This document shows positions 50,544-59,004 of a DNA stretch of 64,000 nt, one piece after another; the stretch's first letter is position 1; every line of letters starts with the position of its first letter. Origin of the DNA: Actinacidiphila glaucinigra. Lineage in GTDB: Bacteria > Actinomycetota > Actinomycetes > Streptomycetales > Streptomycetaceae. Under the pieces are notes generated by a model. That model did no database searches. It was given only the letters and a program-made list of their open reading frames with translations, and had not been told where the DNA came from. The stretch is taken from assembly GCF_900188405.1 (NCBI RefSeq), contig NZ_FZOF01000007.1:62001-126000 (forward strand). Direction: 5' to 3'. The position numbers were made by a program, and so were the translations under genes.

Positions 50544-51416
50544 TCACGGCGCGCCGCCCGCGGCCGACGCGGGCGGCGCGTCCTGCTCCGCCTCCCCGAA
50601 CCGAGCCAGTGCCAGCGCCCCCGCGATCGACAGCACGAAGCCGAGCGCGGCCAGCGGGGCCCGGTCGTGCCGTGTGGAGTCCCCCAGCCACACCACCCCG
50701 AAGAGCGCGGGCCACAGGGACTCGGTGATGACCATCGCCGCCGTCGCGGCGGTCACCGAGCCCGTCTGGAGGGCGTCGACGAGGAAGACGAAACCGGTGA
50801 CCCCCGAGATGACGACGGCGTACGTCGCCGGGTCCGCGAGCAGCTCGGCCGGAGCGAACCCGATCAGCATCCGCACCGCGACCGCCACGACGCCGAAGGC
50901 GAGCCCCGCCACGGCGCCGAGCACCGCGGCCTGGCTGCGCGTCGCACGGCGCTCCACGACCCGCCCGGCGACCGCCAGCACGACCGCCGTGACGAGGATC
51001 GCCAGCCGCAGCCGCAGGTCACCCTCGCCTCCGCCGTCCCGGCCGCCGGAGACGGCGAGCACCGCGAGCCCGAGGCAGACCGCCCCGACCGCCGTCCACT
51101 CCACCGCCCGCAGCCGCACCTTCAGCAGCACCGCCGCCACGACCGCGGTGACCGCGAGGGAGGACGCCAGCGCCGCCTCGACCACGAACAGCGCGACGGA
51201 CCGCAGCGCGACCAACTCCGCCGCGAAGCCCAGCGCGTCCATCCCGACACCCACGACGAACGGCCAGCAGCGCAGTGCCGCCACCAGCGTCCGCGCGCCC
51301 GCGCACGGCGCCCCCGGCGTGGCCGCGGCGGCCCGGCGCGCGCCCATGGCCTGGAGCACCGTCGCCGTCCCCATCAGCACGGCGGCACACAGAGCGAAGG
51401 CGATACCCGGTCCCAT
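50544..51416 (-). CDS. DMT-like multi-pass membrane protein
   Basis: 290 residues with nine to ten membrane segments, starting MGPGIAFALCAAVLMGTATV and including CWPFVVGVGMDALGFAAELV, FVVEAALASSLAVTAVVAAV and SVTAATAAMVITESLWPALF. The pattern of paired helices and the small Gly/Ala-rich motifs fits the NIPA/EamA branch of the drug/metabolite transporter superfamily. Direction and substrate unknown. Convergent with the phosphoketolase gene, 37 bp apart, with no clear terminator. Confidence 0.8.
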   Translation of the reverse strand: MGPGIAFALCAAVLMGTATVLQAMGARRAAAATPGAPCAGARTLVAALRCWPFVVGVGMDALGFAAELVALRSVALFVVEAALASSLAVTAVVAAVLLKVRLRAVEWTAVGAVCLGLAVLAVSGGRDGGGEGDLRLRLAILVTAVVLAVAGRVVERRATRSQAAVLGAVAGLAFGVVAVAVRMLIGFAPAELLADPATYAVVISGVTGFVFLVDALQTGSVTAATAAMVITESLWPALFGVVWLGDSTRHDRAPLAALGFVLSIAGALALARFGEAEQDAPPASAAGGAP

Positions 51417-51687
51417 GCACGGACCGTAACCGCCCGGGGCGGGCGTCCGGTGCGACCGCCACGCGTCATGCCCCGCCCGCCTGCGCGCCGGCAGCGACCT
51501 CCAGCGGCGTCAGCGGTCCGATCGCCACCACGTACAGGCGAGCAGCACGAGCAGCCAACGTCACCTCGCCGCACCGCGGTCGAAGCGCGTGTACCCGCGC
51601 ATCGGCGGGCCAGTCACCCCATCGGGGGATCGGGATTGCCCCCTTTGCGGCTATATGCTCCATGTGGGGCGATGGTTGACGACGTGC

Positions 51688-51693
51688 AAGGAG
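51688..51693 (+). promoter_or_regulatory. Ribosome site that decides the start of the DUF4097 lipoprotein
   Basis: AAGGAG abuts ATG 51694, too close for initiation there. GTG 51700 lies 6 bp away and GTG 51703 9 bp away, so initiation at a GTG is more likely. Confidence 0.6.
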
Positions 51694-51699
51694 ATGGCA

Positions 51700-52455
51700 G
51701 TGGTGAAGAGTTGGCGCGCGGTGGCGGTCGTCCTGGCACTCGCGGCGGCGGGGTTCCTGGCGTCCTGCGACGCGGGCGGCGACGGGGCTCCAGGTGCCGA
51801 CGTCACCGGCTCCGCCGTCCCCTCGGGGAAGGGGTCGCCCGGCGGCGCGACCGACGGGTCCTCCCCGCGCTCCTACGAGATCTCCGGCGCGAAGGCGCTC
51901 GACGTGCGCAACGAGAACGGTTCCGTGCGGATCACCGTGGGCAGCGGGCCGATGTCGGTGACCGAGACCCTGGAGTACGGCGCCGTGAAACCGGCCACCC
52001 GCCATCGGGTCGAGGGCGGCACCTTGCAGTTGACCGGCTCCGGGTGCGGGAACAGCCGGCCGTGCAAGGTCGACTACGTCGTCAGGGTGCCCGCCTCGAC
52101 CCCCGTCACCGTCAGGGTGCGCAACGGGCAGGTCGAGGCGGACGGCGTCACCGGCGCGGTCGACCTCGGCACCGGCAACGGCGGCGTCACCGGCATCGCC
52201 CTCGGCGCCCGCCGGGCCTCCCTGACGAGCGAGAACGGCACGGTGGAGGCGACCTTCGAGGCCGCGCCGGAGGAGGTCACCACCACGACCGGGAACGGCA
52301 TGGTCACCGTCACCGTGCCCCCCGGAACCGCCTACGACGTGCGCGCCCGGACCGGCGTCGGGATGAGCGAGGTGAGCGTGCCGACCGATGCGTCGTCGGC
52401 GCGCAGGATCACCGCCACCACCGGGAACGGCATGGTCACGGTGCGGACGGGCTGA
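51700..52455 (+). CDS. DUF4097 (YvlB-like adhesin) lipoprotein
   Basis: About 251 residues from GTG 51700. A signal segment (KSWRAVAVVLALAAAGFLAS) ends in a lipobox Cys (FLASC-D). After a Ser/Gly/Pro linker come beta-solenoid-like DUF4097 repeats with the recurring N-G-x-V/V-R pattern (LDVRNENGSVRITVGSGPMS; GQVEADGVTGAVDLGTGNGG; SENGTVEATFE; TTGNGMVTVTVPPG; TTGNGMVTVRTG). It should sit on the outer face of the membrane. The family has no defined activity and is often linked to envelope-stress operons. TATATG near 51651 is a weak -10 candidate. Its end is separated from the ABC operon by a shared terminator. Confidence 0.85.
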   Translation: MVKSWRAVAVVLALAAAGFLASCDAGGDGAPGADVTGSAVPSGKGSPGGATDGSSPRSYEISGAKALDVRNENGSVRITVGSGPMSVTETLEYGAVKPATRHRVEGGTLQLTGSGCGNSRPCKVDYVVRVPASTPVTVRVRNGQVEADGVTGAVDLGTGNGGVTGIALGARRASLTSENGTVEATFEAAPEEVTTTTGNGMVTVTVPPGTAYDVRARTGVGMSEVSVPTDASSARRITATTGNGMVTVRTG

Positions 52456-52463
52456 CCGCCCGA

Positions 52464-52495
52464 CCGGGGCACCGCGGCGAACGGCGGTGCCCCGG
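52464..52495. terminator. Bidirectional hairpin terminator
   Basis: CCGGGGCACCGC (52464-52475) pairs perfectly with GCGGTGCCCCGG (52484-52495), 8-nt loop, between the convergent DUF4097 gene and the ABC transporter operon. Confidence 0.85.
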
Positions 52496-52506
52496 GAGCC
52501 GTGCGG

Positions 52507-53346
52507 TCAGCCGCGGACGGCCCCCTCGGTCGCGCCCGCGATGAAGCCCCGGGCGAAGAGCGCGAAGACCAGCACCAGGGGCGCGGAGGCGATGAGCACG
52601 GCGGCCATCACGACGCTGTAGTCGGTGGAGCGGCCGACGTTGAGCTGGGCCAGGGCGACCTGGAGGGTGATGTGCTCGGGGTTGACCAGGGCGATCAGCG
52701 GCCAGACGTAGTCGTTCCAGGCGTTGACGAAGGCGTAGATGCCGAGGAACGCCAGCGCCGGGCGGGTCATGGGCAGCACCACGTGCCAGTACTGGCGCAG
52801 GAACCCGCAGCCGTCCATGCGGGCGGCGTCGAGGAGTTCGTCGGGGACGCCCCCGCTGACGTACTGGCGCAGCCAGAAGATGCCGAAGGCATTGGCCAGC
52901 GCGGGCGGGATGAGCGCCTTGAGGGTGCCGAGCCAGCCCAGGTGCATCATGATCAGGTACTGCGGGATGATCGCCAGCTGCAGCGGCAGCATCATGAAGA
53001 CGAGCAGCACCCCGAAGAGCCATCTGCGTCCGGGGAAGTCGAACTTGGCGAAGGCGAAGGCCGCGATCGAGTCGACGAGGAGCACGAGCACGGTCGAGAC
53101 GCTCGCGACCGCCAGCGTGTTGAGCATCGAGCCGAAGAAGTCGATGCTGTCGAGCACCGTGCGGACGTTGTCCAGCAGGTGCGGGCCGAAGGAGACCTTG
53201 GGCGGCGTGCGGTAGATGTCGCGGGTGGTGTTGGTCGCCATGACGATCGTCCAGTAGAACGGGAAGACCGAGACGAGGACCGCGACGATCAGCACGAGGT
53301 GCGCGGTGAGCCCCTTGGGGCGCAGCGACCGTGCGGTGCGCGTCAT
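52507..53346 (-). CDS. Carbohydrate ABC transporter permease (MalG type)
   Basis: 279 residues, six membrane segments (LTAHLVLIVAVLVSVFPFYW to VVMAAVLIASAPLVLVFALF). The EAA loop that contacts the ATPase reads PDELLDAARMDGCGFLRQYW, with the G at its usual place. It is the second permease of an importer: its ATG overlaps the TGA of the first permease by 4 bp (ATGA, 53343-53346), so they are translationally coupled. No ATP-binding protein is encoded here, as is usual for Streptomyces sugar importers that share MsiK. Confidence 0.93.
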   Translation of the reverse strand: MTRTARSLRPKGLTAHLVLIVAVLVSVFPFYWTIVMATNTTRDIYRTPPKVSFGPHLLDNVRTVLDSIDFFGSMLNTLAVASVSTVLVLLVDSIAAFAFAKFDFPGRRWLFGVLLVFMMLPLQLAIIPQYLIMMHLGWLGTLKALIPPALANAFGIFWLRQYVSGGVPDELLDAARMDGCGFLRQYWHVVLPMTRPALAFLGIYAFVNAWNDYVWPLIALVNPEHITLQVALAQLNVGRSTDYSVVMAAVLIASAPLVLVFALFARGFIAGATEGAVRG

Positions 53347-54371
53347 GACTTCCTCCCGCGCTGGACGAGGCGCCAGTTGACGACGACGAGCACGAGGATG
53401 AGCACGAAGAACGCCCAGACGATGGCGGCCCCGTAGCCGAAGTCGTTGTTGGAGAACGCCGATTGGTAGAAGTAGAGCAAGGTGGTCAGACCCGCCTGGC
53501 CGGGGCCGCCGAGATTGGCGTTGGCCGCGTTGCTCCCGAAGAGGACCTGCGGTTCGGTGAAGCTCTGCAGGCCGTTGACGGTCGAGATGACGACCGTGAA
53601 CAGGATGATCGGGCGCAGGATCGGGATGGTGATGCGCAGGAAGGTCCGCACCGGCCCGGCCCCGTCGATCCGTGCCGCCTCGTAGACCTCGCCGGGGATG
53701 GCCTGCATCCCCGCCAGGTAGATGATCATGTTGTACCCGGTCCACTGCCAGGTCATCAGCAGCGCGATGACCAGCTTGATGGTCCACGGATTGCTCATCC
53801 ACTGGACCTCGGGCAGGCCGGCCATGTGCAGGATCGCGTTGACCAGGCCGAAGTTGTTGCTGAAGACCGCCCCGAAGAAGATCGCGATGGCGACGATCGA
53901 GGTGACGTTCGGCAGGAAGAGCGCGATCCGGTAGAAGGACTTGAAGCGCCGCACGGAGTTGAGCAGCGTGGCCAGCACCAGCGCCCCCAGCAGCGTCGGC
54001 ACCGTCGACAGCACCCAGATGGCCAGGGTGTTGCGGATCGACAGCCAGAAGACCGGGTCGTCCATCAGGAAGTGGAACTGCTGCAGCCCGACGAACTGCA
54101 TCTCGCCGATGCCGTCCCAGCGGTGGAAGGCCAGGTAGAGCGAGTAGAACACCGGCCAGAGCATGAAGACGCCGAAGACCAGGTAGAACGGGGAGATCGC
54201 CAGGTACTGCGGCCAGAAGGACAGCACCCCGCGCCGGGCGGCCCGCGCCGCCGGCCTGGGCAGGTGGTGCGCGGGCGCGGAGCGGCGCGGACGGAAGCGC
54301 GGCCGCCCCGGGCCGCCGCCGGTGGCGTCCACCGCGACGGAACCGGGGCCGGTGGTCGGAGGCGCCGCCAT
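53343..54371 (-). CDS. Carbohydrate ABC transporter permease (MalF type)
   Basis: 342 residues. A basic, Pro/Arg-rich N-terminal tail of about 50 residues is followed by six membrane segments (ISPFYLVFGVFMLWPVFYSL; VIALLMTWQWTGYNMIIYLA). The EAA loop is PGEVYEAARIDGAGPVRTFL. Together with the overlapping MalG-type permease it forms the membrane channel of the importer whose binding protein is the next gene upstream. Confidence 0.93.
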   Translation of the reverse strand: MAAPPTTGPGSVAVDATGGGPGRPRFRPRRSAPAHHLPRPAARAARRGVLSFWPQYLAISPFYLVFGVFMLWPVFYSLYLAFHRWDGIGEMQFVGLQQFHFLMDDPVFWLSIRNTLAIWVLSTVPTLLGALVLATLLNSVRRFKSFYRIALFLPNVTSIVAIAIFFGAVFSNNFGLVNAILHMAGLPEVQWMSNPWTIKLVIALLMTWQWTGYNMIIYLAGMQAIPGEVYEAARIDGAGPVRTFLRITIPILRPIILFTVVISTVNGLQSFTEPQVLFGSNAANANLGGPGQAGLTTLLYFYQSAFSNNDFGYGAAIVWAFFVLILVLVVVNWRLVQRGRKS

Positions 54372-54372
54372 G

Positions 54373-55647
54373 TCAGCGCACGCCCTGCCGCTGCGCGATC
54401 TGCTTGGCCTGGGCCACGGCGTCCTTCCAGGCGTCGTCCGGCTTCTTGCCCTTGGTCTCGACGTTGGTCAGCTCGGTCTTGTACCTCGCCATCAGGGCCG
54501 CGTCCGCCGGTGCCTCGTACGCCGCCGGGATCGCCTTGGCCGCCGGCCCGAAGACGTCGATGGTCTTCTGGCCGCCGAAGTACGGATCACCGGCCGTCAT
54601 CTGCGGCATCGCGTACGCCGCGGGGGCGGCCGGGAAGATCGCGGCGTCGGCGAAGCCGCGGGCGTCGTTGGCGGGGCTCAGCAGCCAGCTCACGACCTTG
54701 AAGGCCTGCTCGGGGTTGCGGCACTGGCGGGGCAGCGCCAGGAACGAGCCGCCGAGGTTGGACGGGCCGCCCGGCATCGGGGCCACGCGCCACTTGCCCT
54801 TGGAGTCGGGGGCGGCGGAGGAGATGTCCAGGGCGTGCCAGGCGGCGCCGAGTTCGGTCGCCAGCGTGCCCTTGGCGATGGCCGCGTTCCAGCTGTTGTC
54901 GTTGATCTTGGCGTCGAGCCCGAGCTCGTACGGCCGCACGGCCAGGTCCCAGGCGGTGCGGATGTGGTCCTGGTCGCCGACGAAGTGGTTGCCGGTGTCG
55001 ATGAAGCGCTGCGTGCCCTGGCCGACGGCGATGTCGAAGACCGCGCTCGCGCTGTTGATCAGCGACGCCGACGGCACCGCCTTGTGCAGCTCCCGGCCCG
55101 CGGCCAGCCAGTCGTCCCAGGTCTTGATCTGCGCCGCGACCTCCTCCGGCTCGGAGGGCAGCCCGGCCTGCTCGAAGAAGTCCGCGCGATAGAACATCGC
55201 GGTGGGGCCGATGTCGATCGGGAAGCCGATCTGCCGGCCGTCCTCGCTGCGCGCCAGCTTGGTCTTCCACTCCAGGTACTGCGGGGCGACGTCCTTGAAG
55301 CCCAGGTCGTTGAGGTCCAGGAAGCGGTTGGCGTTGGGCAGGAAGGAGGCCATGTCCTCGCCCTTGATGCCGGTGATGTCGGGCACGGACTGGCCGCCGG
55401 TCAGTGTCGTGAGCAGCTTCTGCTTGAAGTCGCCGCCTATCTGCGCGGACTTCAGGGTCACTTCGGTGAAGTGCGCCTCGGCGTCCTTGACAACCTTGTC
55501 ACTCAGCCCGCCGCCCCAGTACCAGAGCGTGAGGTTCTTGCCGTTCCTGGTGCCGCCCGCTCCACCGCCACCGCACGCGGCGGTGAGACCGGCGGCCGCG
55601 GCGGTGAGCACGGTCGCCTGCAGGAATCGTCTGCGGGAAAGGTCCAC
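54373..55647 (-). CDS. ABC transporter extracellular sugar-binding lipoprotein
   Basis: 424 residues. A Tat-like signal with SRRRFLQATVLTAAAAGLTA and a lipobox Cys (about Cys25) places it as a membrane-anchored binding protein. The rest is the family-1 solute-binding fold: NLTLWYWGGGLSDKVVKDAE, DFKQKLLTTLTGGQSVPDIT, IGFPIDIGPTAMFYRADFFE, QAFKVVSWLLSPANDA. It delivers a sugar to the two permeases encoded just downstream with 1 bp and 4-bp-overlap spacing. The many Trp, Asp and Gly residues suit a carbohydrate ligand, but which one is not visible. Confidence 0.93.
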   Translation of the reverse strand: MDLSRRRFLQATVLTAAAAGLTAACGGGGAGGTRNGKNLTLWYWGGGLSDKVVKDAEAHFTEVTLKSAQIGGDFKQKLLTTLTGGQSVPDITGIKGEDMASFLPNANRFLDLNDLGFKDVAPQYLEWKTKLARSEDGRQIGFPIDIGPTAMFYRADFFEQAGLPSEPEEVAAQIKTWDDWLAAGRELHKAVPSASLINSASAVFDIAVGQGTQRFIDTGNHFVGDQDHIRTAWDLAVRPYELGLDAKINDNSWNAAIAKGTLATELGAAWHALDISSAAPDSKGKWRVAPMPGGPSNLGGSFLALPRQCRNPEQAFKVVSWLLSPANDARGFADAAIFPAAPAAYAMPQMTAGDPYFGGQKTIDVFGPAAKAIPAAYEAPADAALMARYKTELTNVETKGKKPDDAWKDAVAQAKQIAQRQGVR

Positions 55648-55656
55648 GGGGTTCTC

Positions 55657-56706
55657 CTACTGCTCGGGCTGATCGGCGTGGTGCGGGCCGGCGGTTGTCG
55701 CGGCGGCCGGCACGGTGTGGTCGAGGAAGGCGTACGCGGAGCGCAGTCCGTCGTTGCCGGGGGAGTCGCGCACGGACCGCCACCAGCGGTCGACGGCGGC
55801 CAGGTCCGGTGCGGCGGCCGCGCCCCCGATCCGCCGCACGGACAGCGCGGCGACGAGGTTGGCGAAGCGCAGCCGGTCGGCGAGCGGCCGGCCGGCCAGG
55901 GTGGCGGCGACCAGCCCGGCCCCGAAGACGTCGCCGGCGCCGGTGGTGTCGACGGCGTCCACCGGCAGACCGGCCACCGACGCGCTCTCGCCCGTCGTGG
56001 AGTCCACCGCCAGCGCGCCCCCCGCGCCGTCGGTGACCACGGCGAGCGGTACCAGGTCGGCCAGCCGGGACAGCGCCGCCCGCGGGGTGCCGGTGCGGGT
56101 GTAGGCCATCGCCTCCTCGGCGTTGGGCATGAAGGCGTGGCACAGGGCGAGCTGCTCCAGCACCGCCGGGCTCCAGCGCTCCGAGGGGTCCCAGCCGACG
56201 TCGGCGAAGACCAGGGTGCCCGCGGCGTGCGCGCTCCCGACCCACTCCAGCGGCTCGGCGCCGATGTGGGCGATCGCGGCCCGGCTGGGCGGCGGTTCGC
56301 CGATCATGGCGTCCGGGCCGAGCGGCGGCTCCTGGCCGTGGGTGACCAGCGCCCGGTCGCCGTCGTACGCGAGCGAGACGGTCACCGGGGTCGGCCACCC
56401 GGCGAAGCGGCGCGAGCGGGAGAGGTCGACGCCCTCGGTGACGGACAGCTCGTGCCACAGATGCGTGCCGAGCAGGTCCTCGCCGAAGGCCGCGGACAGC
56501 GACGTGCGCAGCCCCAGCCTGCTCAGCGCGACCGCGAAGTTGGCGATCCCGCCGGGGGACGTGCCCATGCCCTTGGTCCACACCTCGGCGCCCGGGGTGG
56601 GAGCCGAGGGGAGCCCGGTGAAACCCAGGTCGAAGAAGAGCAGCCCTGACAGGAAGACATCGGCTGCCTCCTCCCGGGTGCTGCCGGCGTGTGTCGACCG
56701 CGGCAT
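55657..56706 (-). CDS. PfkB-family carbohydrate kinase
   Basis: 349 residues. PfkB signature 1 near GGIANFAVALSRLGLRTSLS and signature 2 DAVDTTGAGDVFGAGLVAAT, with the catalytic Asp of GAGD. It phosphorylates a sugar or sugar-like alcohol with ATP in the cytoplasm. It is the promoter-proximal gene of the leftward operon, 9 bp before the binding protein, and divergent from deoR. Presence in the import operon suggests it phosphorylates the imported compound or a cleavage product. AGGTAGG precedes ATG 56706. Confidence 0.92.
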   Translation of the reverse strand: MPRSTHAGSTREEAADVFLSGLLFFDLGFTGLPSAPTPGAEVWTKGMGTSPGGIANFAVALSRLGLRTSLSAAFGEDLLGTHLWHELSVTEGVDLSRSRRFAGWPTPVTVSLAYDGDRALVTHGQEPPLGPDAMIGEPPPSRAAIAHIGAEPLEWVGSAHAAGTLVFADVGWDPSERWSPAVLEQLALCHAFMPNAEEAMAYTRTGTPRAALSRLADLVPLAVVTDGAGGALAVDSTTGESASVAGLPVDAVDTTGAGDVFGAGLVAATLAGRPLADRLRFANLVAALSVRRIGGAAAAPDLAAVDRWWRSVRDSPGNDGLRSAYAFLDHTVPAAATTAGPHHADQPEQ

Positions 56707-56839
56707 TGCGACCTACCTCTCCAGGGGCACCGGCGCGGGGCGCCCGGTGCTTCGTGTCCCCCCGGTCCAGGCCCGGACGGGGGGACGCCCCGGCCTGAAG
56801 TAGGCAAGAGCTTGCATGCTGTGCAGTGGTTTGACAAGG

Positions 56840-56871
56840 GTCAATCACAAACCTGCTCGACTTTGATTGAC
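56840..56871. promoter_or_regulatory. DeoR-type operator between pfkB and deoR
   Basis: GTCAATCA (56840-56847) and TGATTGAC (56864-56871) are perfect inverted repeats 16 bp apart. Related TTTGATTGA/CAATCA motifs are typical of DeoR sites. The pair overlaps the promoters of both divergent genes: TTGTCA on the minus strand (56837-56832) and TTGACT on the plus strand (56867-56872). Confidence 0.65.
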
Positions 56872-56888
56872 TTTGCAGAGAGCCCGGG

Positions 56889-56901
56889 TAGGGTTCGTGC
56901 C
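56889..56901 (+). promoter_or_regulatory. -10 box for a leaderless deoR transcript
   Basis: TTGACT (56867-56872), 16 bp, TAGGGT (56889-56894), then 7 nt to ATG 56902. No Shine-Dalgarno sequence is present. Confidence 0.55.
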
Positions 56902-57654
56902 ATGCTCCCCGACCGACGACATGAGCTGATCCTCCGCGCACTGCGGTCGGACGGCCCCACCTCGGTGACCGTGCTGGCCGAGCGGATCGGCGCCAGCCAG
57001 GCCACGATCCGCCGCGACCTCATCCAGCTCGAGGACGAAGGCCTGCTGAAGCGGGTCTACGGCGGCGCGGTCCCGCTGACCGGCGAGGACGACCCGTTCC
57101 CGGACGTCGCCGCCGTCCGCGTCGAGGCCAAGGACGCCATCGCCGTGCGCTGCGCCGAGATCATCAAGGACGGCGAGACCGTGCTGCTGGACATCGGGAC
57201 CACCGCACTGCGGGTCGCCCGGCACCTGCGCGGCCGCTCGCTCACGGTGATCACCAGCAACCTCGCGGTCTACGAGGAGCTGCAGGACGAGAAGGACGTC
57301 CAGCTGGTGCTGCTCGGCGGGGTCGTGCGCCGCGAGTACCGCTCCCTGGTCGGCTTCCTCACCGAGGACAACCTGCGCCAGGTCCGGGCCGACCGGCTGG
57401 TCCTGGGCACCAGCGGCATCCGCCCCAACGGGCAGATACTGGACACGACCGCCGTGGAGGTGCCCGTCAAACGGGCCATGATCGCGGCGAGCGACCAGGT
57501 GGTGCTCGCCGCGGACGCCGGGAAGTTCCCCGGCACCGGCATGGCCCGCGTGTGCGGGCCCGAGGACATCGACGTCGTGGTGACCAACGCCCCGGCGGAC
57601 GCGACGACCCGGACCTCGCTGCGCGAGGCGGGGGTGGAGGTGGTCGAGGTTTGA
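56902..57654 (+). CDS. DeoR/GlpR-family transcriptional regulator
   Basis: 250 residues. Winged helix (ELILRALRSDGPTSVTVLAE, RIGASQATIRRDLIQLEDEG, LLKRVYGGAVPLTG) and the DeoR sugar-phosphate sensor domain (KDGETVLLDIGTTALRVARH, LTVITSNLAVYEELQDEKDV, LLGGVVRREYRSLVG). DeoR proteins usually respond to sugar phosphates. It is divergent from pfkB, with an inverted-repeat operator between, and probably represses both the import/kinase operon and the glycosidase genes downstream. The C-terminus looks complete, and the TnpB element begins just after its stop. Confidence 0.93.
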   Translation: MLPDRRHELILRALRSDGPTSVTVLAERIGASQATIRRDLIQLEDEGLLKRVYGGAVPLTGEDDPFPDVAAVRVEAKDAIAVRCAEIIKDGETVLLDIGTTALRVARHLRGRSLTVITSNLAVYEELQDEKDVQLVLLGGVVRREYRSLVGFLTEDNLRQVRADRLVLGTSGIRPNGQILDTTAVEVPVKRAMIAASDQVVLAADAGKFPGTGMARVCGPEDIDVVVTNAPADATTRTSLREAGVEVVEV

Positions 57655-57659
57655 CTTGT

Positions 57660-57800
57660 CCGCCCACCTACAGGCAGTGGATTCCAGCGGTCGCCCGTTG
57701 GGTTTCCTGCTTCGTCGCCGACCGCCCCGTCCGGGAGGGCTCCCGTTGAGGTCTTACATCCGCTCCACAGGCAGCTACCGCCAGTCCGGCGGCCAGGGTG
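57660..57800 (-). ncRNA. Expected omega RNA (reRNA) of the TnpB element
   Basis: In TnpB systems the guide scaffold is transcribed from the 3' end of tnpB through the right end, and the guide is the DNA just outside. Here the scaffold would lie on the minus strand over about 57800-57660 and the guide would fall in the last codons of deoR. This is positional inference from the family; no structure was computed. Confidence 0.35.
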
Positions 57801-58873
57801 TTCCTTGCAGCGTTCACGTCGCGGTCATGCGTCGCGCCGCATCTGCACGTCCAGGTCCGGACGTGGAGCGGAATCTTCGCCGTCAGAGCTCCGCATACGG
57901 AACACATCTTGCTGCTGGGGAACCAGCGGTCGACGACGATGAGGTCACGCCCGTACCAGGCGCACTTGTACTCCAGCATGGAGCGCAGTTCCGCCCACGA
58001 AGCATCGGAGATGGCGCGCGCGAGCGTGCCGTTCTTCAGCAGATTGCGGACGGCCAGGTCCTCGATCACGACCGTTTGGTTCTCGCGGACGAGTCGAGTG
58101 GTGAGCTTGTGGAGAAAGTCGCGCCTGCGATCGGTGATCCGCGCATGGATCCTGGCCACTTTGTGCCGGCACTTGTCGCGATTACGGGAACCTTTGGCCT
58201 TGCGGGCGAGCTCTCGTTGGGCCCTCGCCAGGCGGGCTCGGTCCCGGCGTTCGTGTCGGGGATTGGGGATCTTCTCCCCCGTGGAGAGGGCGACGAGGGA
58301 GGTGATTCCCATGTCGACGCCAACCGAGAGATCCGTGTCCGTTCCCGAGGCGATCGCGTCATCGCACAGCATGGACACGAACCATCGTCCCGCACGGTCG
58401 CGGGACACCGTCACCGTAGTCGGCCCTGCCCCCACAGGCAGGGGGCGGGACCAGCGAATGTCCAGTGGTGTCGTCATCTTGGCCAGAGTCAGATGACCGT
58501 TGCGCCACGTGAATGCGCTGCGGGTGTACTCCGCTGTGGCGCGCGACCGCTTCCGCGTTTTGAGGCGCGGGTACCGTGCCCGGCCGGCGAAGAAGTTCGT
58601 GAACGCGGTCTGCAGATGACGCAGCGTCTGTTGCAGCGGGACGGAGGAGACTTCGCACAGGAAGGCGAATTCCGCGGTCTTCTTCCACTCCGTCAGTCGG
58701 GCCGAGGACTGGCCGTACGACATGCGGAGGCGCTCGCTGTTCCAGGCGGCGGTGCGCTCCTCCAGCGCTTTGTTGTACACGAGGCGGACGCAGCCGAACG
58801 TGCGGGACAGCTCTGCCGCCTGCTCGTCCGTGGGGTAGAAGCGGTACTTGAAGGCCCGTTTGATCTGCGTCAC
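57668..58873 (-). CDS. tnpB: TnpB, RNA-guided nuclease of an IS605-type element
   Basis: 401 residues, full TnpB length, GTG start. The N-terminal OrfB helix-turn-helix part begins KRAFKYRFYPTDEQAAELSR; the RuvC residues are all present: Asp187 in GVDMGI, Glu271 in VVIEDLAV, and Asp352 in DRDVNAARN. The zinc ribbon reads CSVCGA ... CRCGA. It is therefore predicted active, not a nuclease-dead derivative. TnpB cuts DNA at guide-matched sites next to a short motif and helps keep the element at its locus. It is oriented against deoR and the glycosidase genes. Third-position G/C is lower than in neighbouring genes, as expected for mobile DNA. Confidence 0.93.
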   Translation of the reverse strand: MTQIKRAFKYRFYPTDEQAAELSRTFGCVRLVYNKALEERTAAWNSERLRMSYGQSSARLTEWKKTAEFAFLCEVSSVPLQQTLRHLQTAFTNFFAGRARYPRLKTRKRSRATAEYTRSAFTWRNGHLTLAKMTTPLDIRWSRPLPVGAGPTTVTVSRDRAGRWFVSMLCDDAIASGTDTDLSVGVDMGITSLVALSTGEKIPNPRHERRDRARLARAQRELARKAKGSRNRDKCRHKVARIHARITDRRRDFLHKLTTRLVRENQTVVIEDLAVRNLLKNGTLARAISDASWAELRSMLEYKCAWYGRDLIVVDRWFPSSKMCSVCGALTAKIPLHVRTWTCRCGATHDRDVNAARNTLAAGLAVAACGADVRPQREPSRTGRSATKQETQRATAGIHCL

Positions 58874-59004
58874 GCGACGTACTCTATCAATTCAGTTGTA
58901 ACGCATGTGATTTGTAGTGCGATCGCGGTTGTGCGTCCCGCCATTTCGCGACTCCGATTCATGGATGCGTTGCCAAACCCGGTTACAGCCGGAGGCTCCC
59001 ACAC

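Larger units (their letters stand above)
57655..58990 (-). mobile_element. Stand-alone TnpB element (IS200/IS605 or IS607 related)
   Basis: The tnpB gene is flanked on its 5' side by an AT-richer stretch (58874-58960, e.g. TCAATTCAGTTGTAACGCAT) unlike the local G+C-rich DNA, which marks the element's left end. On the 3' side only 13 bp separate tnpB from the deoR stop, so the right end must lie at about 57650-57667. No tnpA (Y1 or serine recombinase) gene is present, so mobility would need one in trans. The exact ends are not resolved; these families leave no target duplication. Confidence 0.65.

Noticed and set aside
57668..58873. TnpB as a nuclease-dead, domesticated repressor of the sugar locus
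   Set aside because: The RuvC Asp187, Glu271 and Asp352 and the zinc ribbon are all present, so it looks catalytically intact.
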